From positions 1-14,101 of the forward strand of contig JBKPRU010000236.1 in assembly GCA_046734675.1 (NCBI GenBank): a DNA stretch of 14,101 nt, read 5' to 3'. Below, one piece after another: positions 6,356-13,330 of this stretch. Origin of the DNA: QHWT01 sp046734675 (GTDB lineage: Bacteria > Acidobacteriota > Vicinamibacteria > Vicinamibacterales > 2-12-FULL-66-21). The first letter of the stretch is position 1, and each line of letters starts with the position of its first letter. The notes under the pieces were generated by a model. The model saw nothing but the letters and a program-made list of their open reading frames with translations, searched no databases and had not been told where the DNA came from. Position numbers and translations under genes: made by a program.

Positions 6356-6379
6356 GCGCATGGAGTAAGGACGGCCGGT

Positions 6380-7333
6380 ATGAGAGTCGGACTGTTGTGT
6401 GGACGTGAGTACGCGTTTCCGCCGGCCTTCATCGAGCGCGTGAACGAGCGCGGCCGCGTCGACGGCGTCACCGCGGAATTCGTGACGCTGACCGGCACGA
6501 AGATGGGCGAGCCGTCCGGCTACCGCGTGATCGTCGATCGCATCTCTCACGAGGTCGAGTACTACCGCGCCTTCCTCAAGCACGCGGTGCTCGAGGGCAC
6601 CTACGTGATCAACAATCCGTTCTGGTGGACGGCCGACGACAAGTTTTTCAACTACGCCGTCGCCGCGAAGCTCGGGGTTGCGATCCCGCGGACGGTGGTG
6701 CTGCCGCAGAAGGCTTATCCCGCCGACGTTGACCTGACGGCCGAGTCGCTGCGCAATCTGGGCTATCCGATCGACTGGGACGCGCTGCTCGACTACGTCG
6801 GCCGCCCCGCGATCCTGAAGCCGTACTCCGGCGGCGGCTGGAAACACGTCTACAAGGTCCACAACAAGGAAGAACTGCTCGCCGCCTATGACGGCACTGC
6901 GCCGTATTGCATGACGCTCCAGCAGTTCATCGACTTCACCCAGTACGTCCGCTGCTTCACGTTCGGCAAGACCGACATCATGCCGGTCGCCTACGATCCG
7001 CGCGAGCGCCGCTACCTGGTCGACCACGCGTATCTCTCGTCGGAGCTGGGCGCGCGGATCGTCCGCGACGCGCAGACGCTGAACACCGCGCTCGGCTACG
7101 AGATGAACACGATCGAGTTCGCGGTCCAGGACGGCGTGCCCTACGCGATCGATTTCCTGAATCCCGCGCCGGATTTCGAGCGCGATCGCATCACCCCGCA
7201 TTACTTCGAGGTGGTCGTCGACAAGATGGCGGACCTGGTGATCGATCGCGCGCTGCACGGGCAGCCGTATCAATCCTGGCCGCGCTGGGCGGAAATGGCC
7301 GGCCTCACGCCGGCTGCGATCAGCCCGGTCTAA
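6380..7333 (+). CDS. ATP-grasp domain ligase
   Basis: A 317-residue protein. After an N-terminal domain (RVGLLCGREYAFPPAFIERVNERG) comes the ATP-grasp core: RPAILKPYSGGGWKHVYKV (ATP-binding K147 and the glycine-rich loop), MTLQQFID (hinge region contacting adenine), and NTIEFAVQDGVPYAIDFLNPAPD, supplying the Mg ligands E246, D258 and N261. ATP-grasp enzymes activate a carboxylate as acyl-phosphate and couple it to an amine or thiol; the substrate is unknown. The open frame reaches back to 6257 through hairpin and palindrome DNA. I chose ATG 6380 because it follows GGAGTAAGG and begins a compact Rossmann-like N-terminus. It lies 107 bases after the GCS2 gene and 15 bases before the permuted ATP-grasp gene, so an operon is likely. 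Confidence 0.88.
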   Translation: MRVGLLCGREYAFPPAFIERVNERGRVDGVTAEFVTLTGTKMGEPSGYRVIVDRISHEVEYYRAFLKHAVLEGTYVINNPFWWTADDKFFNYAVAAKLGVAIPRTVVLPQKAYPADVDLTAESLRNLGYPIDWDALLDYVGRPAILKPYSGGGWKHVYKVHNKEELLAAYDGTAPYCMTLQQFIDFTQYVRCFTFGKTDIMPVAYDPRERRYLVDHAYLSSELGARIVRDAQTLNTALGYEMNTIEFAVQDGVPYAIDFLNPAPDFERDRITPHYFEVVVDKMADLVIDRALHGQPYQSWPRWAEMAGLTPAAISPV

Positions 7334-7348
7334 GCGGTCACGCGCCCC

Positions 7349-8701
7349 ATGGATCCCATCGAACACTGGAGTGCGCTCGTCCGCGGATCGGCGAACGCGA
7401 CGCTCTGCGCGGCGCTCGCCTCACGCATGCACGAACGCCGCTTGACGTTCGGCGGGCGACTGCTCTGCCCCTTCCTGCGCCCGTTTTTTCTCAGTCCGGC
7501 CGACGAAGCGCGCGTCGCGACCGCGTGCGAGACGCTCTGGCGCCTCGGCGAGCGAGTGGCGGCGCTTGCGCTCGAACGGCCGACGCTGATGAACGACGTC
7601 GGCCTGACGGACGCGGAACGCGCGCTCGTCGCGATCGATCCCGGCTATCCGACGGCCAGCACCTCGGCGCGCGCCGACGCGTTCATCCTGCCCGACTCGC
7701 TGCAATTTGCCGAATACAACGCCGAGTCCCCGGCCGGTGCCGGCTATGCCCAGCGCCTCTCGGAGTTGTTCGACGACGAGCCCGTGATGCGGGAGTTCCG
7801 GCGCACGTTCGAGGTGCGGCACTACACGCCAATCGCGCGGCTGCTGGCCGCGCTCCTGGCCAGCTACGCGGAGTGGGGCGGCACCGCGCGCCCGCCGCGC
7901 CTCGCCATCGTCGACTGGAAGGAGGTGCCGACCTGGAGCGAATTCGAGCTGCTGCGCGACGCGTTTGCCGCGCTCGACATCCCGACCGTCATCTCGGATC
8001 CCCGTGACCTCTCGATCCAGGGCGGACGCCTGATCGCGGGCGGCGCGCCCGTGGATCTCGTCTATCGCCGCGTGCTGATCAACGACATCATCGCGCGCGG
8101 CGAGGACTGCCGCACGCTCATCGACGCCTACCAGAAGCGTCTGGTGTGCGTCGCCAACACGCTACGCTGCAAGATCCCGCACAAGAAGGCGTTCTTCGCG
8201 GTGCTGACGGACGAACGTCATGCGGATCTGTTCAGCGCCGAGGAACATGCGGTCATCCGCGCGCACGTGCCCTGGACGCGGGTCGTGCGCGACGCGAGCG
8301 TCACGCGCGGTGGATCGAACGTCGATCTGCTGTCGCATCTGCGCGCGCGGCGCGACCATCTCGTATTGAAGCCGAACGACGAATACGGCGGCACCGGCGT
8401 GACGCTCGGATGGGAGACCAACGAGCATGACTGGGATGCCGCGCTCGACCGCGCCGTCCGCGACGGCGGCTGGGTCGTGCAGGAGCGGATCGCCATTCGC
8501 CGCGAGCCCTTCCCTGTCTGCGAGGGAGACGCGATCGTCGAGCGTCATATGCTCGTCGACCTAGCGCCCTACGTCTTCCGCGGTCGCCTCAGCGGCTTCC
8601 TCACACGGCTGAGCGCCACCGGGCTCGCCAACGTGACCTCTGGCGGAGGCCAGGTCCCGTCCTTCGTGGCCGCACCACGGATGAACGCACACCAGGGATG
8701 A
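7349..8701 (+). CDS. Circularly permuted ATP-grasp ligase (glutathionylspermidine-synthase-like)
   Basis: A 450-residue protein. The segment LQFAEYNAESPAGAGY carries metal ligands E122, N124 and E126 ahead of the nucleotide-binding lysine. The lysine motif HLVLKPNDEYGGTGVTLGW (K341) comes late, followed by GGWVVQERI. This inverted order of metal and ATP motifs is the hallmark of the circularly permuted ATP-grasp group related to glutathionylspermidine synthase and DUF404/DUF407 proteins, which make peptide or amide bonds. The core ends near NVTSGGGQVPSFVAA. The final PRMNAHQG and the TGA stop are encoded by CACGGAT repeat copy B, so the natural C-terminus has been replaced or extended by repeat DNA. 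The start ATG lacks a clear Shine-Dalgarno and lies 15 bases after the preceding stop, which suggests coupling. Confidence 0.87.
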   Translation: MDPIEHWSALVRGSANATLCAALASRMHERRLTFGGRLLCPFLRPFFLSPADEARVATACETLWRLGERVAALALERPTLMNDVGLTDAERALVAIDPGYPTASTSARADAFILPDSLQFAEYNAESPAGAGYAQRLSELFDDEPVMREFRRTFEVRHYTPIARLLAALLASYAEWGGTARPPRLAIVDWKEVPTWSEFELLRDAFAALDIPTVISDPRDLSIQGGRLIAGGAPVDLVYRRVLINDIIARGEDCRTLIDAYQKRLVCVANTLRCKIPHKKAFFAVLTDERHADLFSAEEHAVIRAHVPWTRVVRDASVTRGGSNVDLLSHLRARRDHLVLKPNDEYGGTGVTLGWETNEHDWDAALDRAVRDGGWVVQERIAIRREPFPVCEGDAIVERHMLVDLAPYVFRGRLSGFLTRLSATGLANVTSGGGQVPSFVAAPRMNAHQG

Positions 8702-8720
8702 AGACGGATACACACGGATT
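8673..8720. repeat. CACGGAT dispersed repeat, copy B
   Basis: CACCACGGAT (8673-8682) is followed by degenerate units and then GACGGATACACACGGATT (8703-8720), an exact 18-base match to copy A. The first 29 bases lie within the 3' end of the permuted ATP-grasp gene and supply its last codons and stop. The remainder fills the 34-base gap before the aminopeptidase gene. Confidence 0.85.
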
Positions 8721-8735
8721 AGGCAAAATACGTTG

Positions 8736-9761
8736 ATGTCTTGCTTTGGATCCTTCCGCGAAGCGCTCGTGCCGGGCGCGGCGAATGCGGTGAACGTCTG
8801 TCTCGCGATTCGGCGTGACGAGCGGGTGGCGCTGATCGCGGACGACCCGAGCAAGGAGGTCGCGGCGAGCATCGAGGCGGCGCTGCACGAGGCGGGCGCG
8901 ACGCCCGACTGCGTTTTCATCGAGCGCGTCGCGCGGCGGCCGCTGACGGCGGCGCCCGCCGAGGTTCTGGCGGCGCTCGAGCGGGCCGACGCCGGCATCC
9001 TCTGTGTGCAGCCGCAGCAGGGGGAGCTCGGATCGCGCATGACGATCGTCGCGGCCGTCGAGCGGCGCCAGATTCGTTACGCGCACATGGTGGGCGTCAC
9101 GTCCGAGATCATGATGCAGGGCATGCGTGCCGACTATCGCCTCGTCGATCGACTGAGCACGCGCCTCTGCGAGCGTATGCGCGACGCGCAGTCTCTGCGC
9201 GTCGAGACCACTGCCGGCACGTCGCTGCAGGCCTCGTTCGATCCGGCGCTGTCGTGGATCAAGACCAGCGGCCTGATCAGCACGCGCTACTGGTCGAACC
9301 TGCCGGCCGGCGAGGTCTTCACCACTCCGGCAAGCGTCGACGGCCGCTTCGTCTGCAACGGCACCGCCGGCGACTACTTTGGTCCGAAGTACGGCGATCT
9401 CTCCGCCACGCCACTGACGCTCGAGATCCGCAAGGGACGATTGACATCCGCCCAGTGCGCGCGGGCCGACCTCGAACAGGAGTTCTGGGAGTACTGCCAC
9501 ACCGACGAAAACAGCGACCGCGTGGGCGAGCTGGCCTTCGGCACCAACCTCGCGCTCCAGGACATGATCGGCATCCTGCTGCAGGACGAGAAGATTCCCG
9601 GCGTCCACCTCGCGTTCGGCGACCCTTACGGCAGCCAAACCGGCGCCGACTGGAAGTCACGCACGCATGTCGACGTGCTGACGCGAGACTGCGACGTGTG
9701 GATCGACGACGATCAGGTCATCCGCAAAGGGGAATACCTGCTCGATCGCCTCGGCCTGTAA
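8736..9761 (+). CDS. M29-family (aminopeptidase T/AmpS-like) metallo-aminopeptidase
   Basis: A 341-residue protein. The order of putative dinuclear metal ligands fits peptidase family M29: E193 in NLPAGEVFTTP, E265 in VGELAFGTN, H291 in VHLAFGDPYG, and H311 and D313 in RTHVDVL. Family members remove N-terminal residues from peptides in the cytoplasm. It is shorter than the roughly 410 residues of well-known M29 enzymes, mainly at the N-terminal domain, so it may act on a specialised substrate. I chose ATG 8736; a TTG three bases earlier is also in frame. No clear Shine-Dalgarno is visible because repeat copy B abuts the gene. It is the last gene of the ligase series, and its stop codon overlaps the first of two terminator hairpins. 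A role in trimming or recycling the product of the adjacent ligases is inference. Confidence 0.85.
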   Translation: MSCFGSFREALVPGAANAVNVCLAIRRDERVALIADDPSKEVAASIEAALHEAGATPDCVFIERVARRPLTAAPAEVLAALERADAGILCVQPQQGELGSRMTIVAAVERRQIRYAHMVGVTSEIMMQGMRADYRLVDRLSTRLCERMRDAQSLRVETTAGTSLQASFDPALSWIKTSGLISTRYWSNLPAGEVFTTPASVDGRFVCNGTAGDYFGPKYGDLSATPLTLEIRKGRLTSAQCARADLEQEFWEYCHTDENSDRVGELAFGTNLALQDMIGILLQDEKIPGVHLAFGDPYGSQTGADWKSRTHVDVLTRDCDVWIDDDQVIRKGEYLLDRLGL

Positions 9762-9783
9762 AAGGGGGCTGTCCCCTTTTTTT
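9760..9783 (+). terminator. Intrinsic terminator-like hairpin 1 (bidirectional)
   Basis: AAAAGGGG (9760-9767) and CCCCTTTT (9773-9780) form a perfect 8-base stem with loop GCTGT, followed by more T. It overlaps the TAA stop of the aminopeptidase gene. Its A-rich left side would give a U-tract when read from the other strand. Confidence 0.7.
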
Positions 9784-9786
9784 GCG

Positions 9787-9811
9787 AAAAATGGGGGCTG
9801 TCCCCTTTTTT
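9787..9811 (+). terminator. Intrinsic terminator-like hairpin 2 (bidirectional)
   Basis: This is a second copy of GGGGGCTGTCCCC with five A before it (then one T) and six T after it. The stem is GGGG/CCCC (9793-9796 with 9802-9805) around GCTGT, with one mismatch before the A/T pairs. It lies ten bases before the end of the minus-strand esterase and could stop transcription from either side. Confidence 0.65.
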
Positions 9812-9820
9812 GGTGGCGGC

Positions 9821-10558
9821 TCACACGCGCCACATGTATTCGCGCATCTGGTGCTGCCAGTACGGCCAGTCGTGCCCGCCGAGCGGACCCCAGTCGTCCA
9901 GCGAATGACGGACGCCCCGTGACCCGAGGATGCGCGACAGCCGGTAGGCTTCGTCGCTCCGCTCCCACGGGCCCGATCCGGTGACGATGTGAATGTCGCA
10001 GCTGGCCAGGTGGCCCAGCACCCACGGATCCGAAAGGTTCGCGAGATAGTCGACGGGGTTGTTGAAATAAAAATTGTCGTCGTAGTCGCCGTCCATGAAG
10101 CGCTTCATGTCATAGACGCCCGACAGCGCGTAGCAACGCTTGACGATATCGGGATGCTTGAAGAGCGTGTTCGCCGCGTGATACCCGCCGAGCGACGCGC
10201 CCATCGTCCACACGCCGAGGCCGGAATCGCGGCAGTCGTAGCGGACAAACGGGATCACTTCCTGGGTGATGTACTCGTCGTACTGCCGCTGCATCCAGCT
10301 GCGATGGCGAGGATGCGCGCCGCCGTTGGCGAATGAATCGCGGTGGTTGGTGTTGACCGCGTACACCTTGACGCGGCCGCCGTTGATCGCGTCGGCAATC
10401 GCGCCGATGAGCCCCTGCCGCTCGTACTCCCACTCGTCGCCGCCGCTGGTTGGAAACGCAATCATCGGCGGTCCCCAGTGACCGTAGACGACGAGGCCCA
10501 TGTCGCGGCCGAGCCGCGGCGAATACCAATACTTGTGCTCACGACGCATGACGACCAT
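9821..10558 (-). CDS. Esterase-like alpha/beta hydrolase
   Basis: A 245-residue protein with the nucleophile elbow GVWTMGASLGGYHAANT (Ser122), the segment CDIHIVTGSGPWE (residues 187-199, possible acidic residue) and GGHDWPYW (His229). It is typical of the uncharacterised esterase group that reads as 'esterase family protein' in annotations. No signal peptide is seen, so it is probably cytoplasmic. The frame stays open further upstream through the divergent gene. I chose ATG 10558 (giving MVVMRREHKYW); ATG 10549 is the alternative. It is convergent with the aminopeptidase and divergent from the second esterase, with only 11 bases between start codons. The natural ester is unknown; genetic proximity to the ligase genes suggests a linked substrate, but that is inference. 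Confidence 0.85.
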   Translation of the reverse strand: MVVMRREHKYWYSPRLGRDMGLVVYGHWGPPMIAFPTSGGDEWEYERQGLIGAIADAINGGRVKVYAVNTNHRDSFANGGAHPRHRSWMQRQYDEYITQEVIPFVRYDCRDSGLGVWTMGASLGGYHAANTLFKHPDIVKRCYALSGVYDMKRFMDGDYDDNFYFNNPVDYLANLSDPWVLGHLASCDIHIVTGSGPWERSDEAYRLSRILGSRGVRHSLDDWGPLGGHDWPYWQHQMREYMWRV

Positions 10559-10569
10559 TCTAGTCAGGG

Positions 10570-11322
10570 ATGACGAAACACTCGCTTGATGTCTGGTCGC
10601 CGCAGCTCCGCACGCACCGGCGTGTCGATATTTACCTGCCGTCCTCGTACGAAGCATCCGCGCGGCGGCGCTTTCCGGTGGTCTACATGCACGACGGGCA
10701 GAACCTGTCCGACCCGGCCACCGCGTTCGGCGGCGCGACGTGGGATTTGGAGGGCGCGCTCGGACGGCTCGCGTCGCGCGGAATCGAGCCGATCGTCGTC
10801 GGCATCCACCATGGCGGCGAGCAGCGGCTCACGGAGCTGAGCCCGTTTCCCGATACGAAGCACGGCGGCGGACGCGGGGATCGCTACACGCGCTTCGTCG
10901 CCGACACGCTCAAGCCAGCGATCGACCGGCGATTTCGGACGCGCACCGATCGCGAGAGCACGGCGACGGCGGGGTCGTCGATGGGTGGATTAATCAGCCT
11001 CTACGCGTTCTTCCGCGAGCGCTCGCCGTTCGGCCGGGCCGCCGTCATGAGCCCCTCGATCTGGTTTGGCGCCCGCCGCATTCTCGAGTTCGTCGAGCAG
11101 GCGCCAACCGCACACGGCCGGTTGTACGTGGATGTGGGAACCGAGGAAGGCGCGGGAACGCTGCGCGACGCGCGGGCGCTCGCGCGTGTGCTGCGCAACA
11201 AGGGGTACCGCGGGCGCCAGACGCTTCGTTACGTCGAGGCAGACGGGCATCGACACCAGGAACACCACTGGGCCGAGCGCCTGCCCGGCGCACTCGCGTT
11301 TCTGTTGAAAGACGCGGCGTAA
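10570..11322 (+). CDS. Putative esterase (PF00756-type, Fes/enterochelin-esterase-like)
   Basis: A 250-residue alpha/beta hydrolase with an N-terminal strand (HRRVDIYLPSSYEA), the typical VVYMHDGQNLSDP, the nucleophile elbow TAGSSMGGLISLY (Ser137), VDVGTEEG carrying the likely acid (Asp188), and EHHWAERLPGAL carrying the catalytic His (His232 or His233). This layout matches the putative-esterase family that includes siderophore esterases and S-formylglutathione hydrolases. No iron-related neighbour is present, so a siderophore role is not supported. ATG 10570 directly follows AGGG with no spacing, so initiation may be leaderless. It forms a head-to-head pair with the other esterase, though the two sequences are clearly of different subfamilies. 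Confidence 0.85.
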   Translation: MTKHSLDVWSPQLRTHRRVDIYLPSSYEASARRRFPVVYMHDGQNLSDPATAFGGATWDLEGALGRLASRGIEPIVVGIHHGGEQRLTELSPFPDTKHGGGRGDRYTRFVADTLKPAIDRRFRTRTDRESTATAGSSMGGLISLYAFFRERSPFGRAAVMSPSIWFGARRILEFVEQAPTAHGRLYVDVGTEEGAGTLRDARALARVLRNKGYRGRQTLRYVEADGHRHQEHHWAERLPGALAFLLKDAA

Positions 11323-11335
11323 CCGCTGAGGCGAA

Positions 11336-11521
11336 TCAGCCTTCGACGTCGCGACCTCGCGGCGGACGCTCCGCCGCGCGAGGTTCCGAGTCGAGCAGCG
11401 TCCACATTCCGACGCGCCACAAACGCTCGCAGTCAGGGCACCACGTCAGATACCACGCGTCCATCATCCCGCGCAGCTCGGTACCGGACTGACATTTCGG
11501 ACAAATCAACGTCACTGCCAT
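11336..11521 (-). CDS. Very small zinc-ribbon protein
   Basis: A 61-residue reading frame starting MAVTLICPKC and containing a second CPDC pair 18 residues after the first. The intervening sequence (QSGTELRGMMDAWYLTW) is aromatic and looks like a genuine zinc-ribbon fold. The C-terminal ten residues are charged. The same frame is open further upstream, but ATG 11521 gives a compact protein whose first strand leads directly to the first CxxC, so I chose it. An AT-rich stretch (about 11522-11535) precedes it and may hold a promoter. The function is unknown; such proteins often bind nucleic acid or another protein. It is transcribed toward the second esterase and away from the response-regulator pair. 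Confidence 0.55.
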   Translation of the reverse strand: MAVTLICPKCQSGTELRGMMDAWYLTWCPDCERLWRVGMWTLLDSEPRAAERPPRGRDVEG

Positions 11522-11659
11522 AATGTTTTGTAGGGAAACCCGACGCGATTCGACCGCTGCGAGCTTCGGCAGCCCTGCGTCGCATCCTTCGTGCCGTCCT
11601 ATTCTGAGCCATGGTACGTTCCTCGCATCCGGGGGATGGCAGTTCCCGAAATCTGTCCG

Positions 11660-11923
11660 ATGCCGAGACGCACACACGCTTCTCCCGACCGTGGAATGCC
11701 CGTCGAGGACGGACGCCAGTCGCTCGCGTTGCTCGCGCGGCCCGACCAGACGATCAACGTGGTGCTGGTGGCGCTTACAGACGGGGTCGAAGTCGAAGTC
11801 TACGGAGACGGAAGTCTCCGGCGGCGGCTGCGGTTCTTCCGCGACACGGAAGCGCGCAAATACGCGGACCGTCTGGTGACGCGATTGGGGCGCCGGGGAT
11901 TTCACGCGGCGGAGATTTCATGA
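11660..11923 (+). CDS. Small hypothetical protein upstream of a response regulator
   Basis: I do not recognise this protein. Its convincing part is the last 75 residues, from MPVEDGRQ (ATG 11696) to GFHAAEIS, with alternating strands (TINVVLVALTDGVEVEVYGDG) and a basic helix (TEARKYADRLVTRLGRRG). The start is uncertain: GTG 11591, ATG 11636, ATG 11660 and ATG 11696 are all in frame and none has a good Shine-Dalgarno. I chose 11660 as a compromise (87 residues). Its stop overlaps the response-regulator start in an ATGA arrangement, so the two are translationally coupled and probably act together. It might be a small partner or adaptor of the regulator; no catalytic motif is seen. Confidence 0.55.
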   Translation: MPRRTHASPDRGMPVEDGRQSLALLARPDQTINVVLVALTDGVEVEVYGDGSLRRRLRFFRDTEARKYADRLVTRLGRRGFHAAEIS

Positions 11924-12324
11924 CCCGTCAGCGGCCACTTGTGCTCATCGCCGAGGATTTCGAGGACGCGCGCGAGTTGTATCGCGATTATCTCGAGTTC
12001 TCAGGGTTCGGCGTCGAGACCGCCGCCAACGGCCGTGAGGCCGTCGAACTGGCGGCGCGGCTCCAGCCCGATGTCATCCTGATGGACGCGAGCATGCCGG
12101 TCCTCGACGGCTGGCAGGCGACCCGCGAGCTCAAAGCCGCGCCCGCGACGAGCCACATTCCGGTCATCGCCCTGACCGCGCACGCCTTCGACGATGCGCG
12201 GCAGCAGGCACGAGCGGCCGGCTGCGACGGCTTCATCACCAAACCCTGCCTCCCCGACGATCTCGTCGAGAAAGTGCGATCGACGCTCGAGGGCACTAGC
12301 AAGCGCAAGAGCCGCGCGCGTTAG
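11920..12324 (+). CDS. Single-domain response regulator (CheY-like receiver)
   Basis: A 134-residue receiver domain with all key residues: acidic pair E12-D13, phospho-acceptor D56 (VILMDASMPVLDG), switch T86 (IALTAHA) and K108 (FITKPC). There is no output domain, only a short basic tail (TSKRKSRAR), so it must act by protein-protein contact, as CheY, Spo0F or DivK-type proteins do. No histidine kinase is in the window. The start ATG overlaps the stop of the upstream hypothetical gene by four bases and is preceded by GGAG at 11911-11914 with good spacing. Confidence 0.93.
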   Translation: MTRQRPLVLIAEDFEDARELYRDYLEFSGFGVETAANGREAVELAARLQPDVILMDASMPVLDGWQATRELKAAPATSHIPVIALTAHAFDDARQQARAAGCDGFITKPCLPDDLVEKVRSTLEGTSKRKSRAR

Positions 12325-12373
12325 GGACGACTCCTCGTCTGTTGTAAGCTGTCTCCTGCCTGCTGCCCTGGCG

Positions 12374-12392
12374 GGTCCGGCGCCGCCGGACC
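12374..12392 (+). promoter_or_regulatory. Perfect hairpin directly before a ribosome binding site
   Basis: GGTCCGGC (12374-12381) and GCCGGACC (12385-12392) are perfect reverse complements around a 3-base loop GCC. The Shine-Dalgarno GGGAGA starts at the very next base (12393), and the permease ATG is at 12403. No T-tract follows, so it is not an ordinary terminator. It might protect the message 5' end or influence access to the ribosome binding site. Confidence 0.55.
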
Positions 12393-12402
12393 GGGAGACT
12401 CA

Positions 12403-13329
12403 ATGAATCCAATTACCGGCCTGTTGATGGCCCTTGGTGCGCTGACGGCGCTCTTCATCGGCGGCTGGACCGCCGCGGTCCGCGCCGTGCGCGGCGATCA
12501 TCCGAAAGCCCCCTCGCCCGCCACCGACGCGCGCCTCCCGAGCGCGACACAGATCGGCGTCGGCGCAGTCACCAACTTCTTCGACACGCTCGGCATCGGA
12601 TCGTTTGCGACCACGACGGCGCTCTTCCGGTGGCTTCGCCTCGTGCCCGATCGCATCATCCCCGGCACGCTGAACGCCGGGCATACGCTCCCGACGGTTG
12701 CGCAGGCATTCATCTACACGAAGCTAATCCCGGTCGACGTCGTGACGCTCTTCTCCATGATTGCCGCCGCCGTGCTCGGCGCCTGGCTCGGCGCCGGCGT
12801 GGTCGCCAAGTGGCCGAAACAGAAAGTGCAGATCGGTATGGGCCTGGCGCTGCTCGTCGCAGCGGCCCTGATGCTGATGACCCAGCTGCAACTGTTTCCC
12901 GGCGGCGGCGTCGACACGGGTGTCCGCGGCGTGAAGCTGGTGATCGCAATCGGCGGCAACTTCATGCTCGGCGCGCTGATGACGCTCGGGATCGGCCTCT
13001 ACGCGCCGTGCATGATCCTCATCAGCCTCTTGGGAATGAACCCGACAACGGCGTTCCCGGTGATGATGGGGTCGTGCGCGTTCCTCATGCCGGTCGGCAG
13101 CCTGCGGTTCATCCGGGAGCGGTGCTACAGCCTGCGCGCCGCGCTCGGCCTCGCCATCGGCGGCGTACCCGGCGTCCTGCTCGCCGCCTACATCGTCAAG
13201 TCGCTGAACCTGGTGACTGTGCGCTGGCTCGTGATCGTGGTTGTCGTCTACACCGCGGTGACGATGCTGCTGTCGGCGTTTTCCGGCGAGCGCTCGCGCG
13301 CCGGCGCGACGATTGAGGCCGAGGCGTAA
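12403..13329 (+). CDS. TauE/SafE-family membrane permease (putative sulfite/anion exporter)
   Basis: A 308-residue integral membrane protein. Hydrophobic segments lie at about 5-25, 49-75, 111-136, 142-161, 176-210, 215-232, 247-266 and 274-294, which fits the seven or eight helices of the TauE/SafE (DUF81) family. Family features include NFFDTLGIGSFATTTALFRW (59-78) and PGTLNAGHTLPT (87-98) in the first half, and GIGLYAPCM (196-204) with GMNPTTAFPVMMGS (211-224) in the second half, reflecting the internal duplication. Members export sulfite, sulfoacetate or related organic anions; the substrate here is not predictable, and no sulfur-metabolism gene is adjacent. A GGGAGA Shine-Dalgarno precedes the ATG, with a hairpin just before it. 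Repeat copy C starts immediately after the stop. Confidence 0.9.
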   Translation: MNPITGLLMALGALTALFIGGWTAAVRAVRGDHPKAPSPATDARLPSATQIGVGAVTNFFDTLGIGSFATTTALFRWLRLVPDRIIPGTLNAGHTLPTVAQAFIYTKLIPVDVVTLFSMIAAAVLGAWLGAGVVAKWPKQKVQIGMGLALLVAAALMLMTQLQLFPGGGVDTGVRGVKLVIAIGGNFMLGALMTLGIGLYAPCMILISLLGMNPTTAFPVMMGSCAFLMPVGSLRFIRERCYSLRAALGLAIGGVPGVLLAAYIVKSLNLVTVRWLVIVVVVYTAVTMLLSAFSGERSRAGATIEAEA

Positions 13330-13330
13330 C

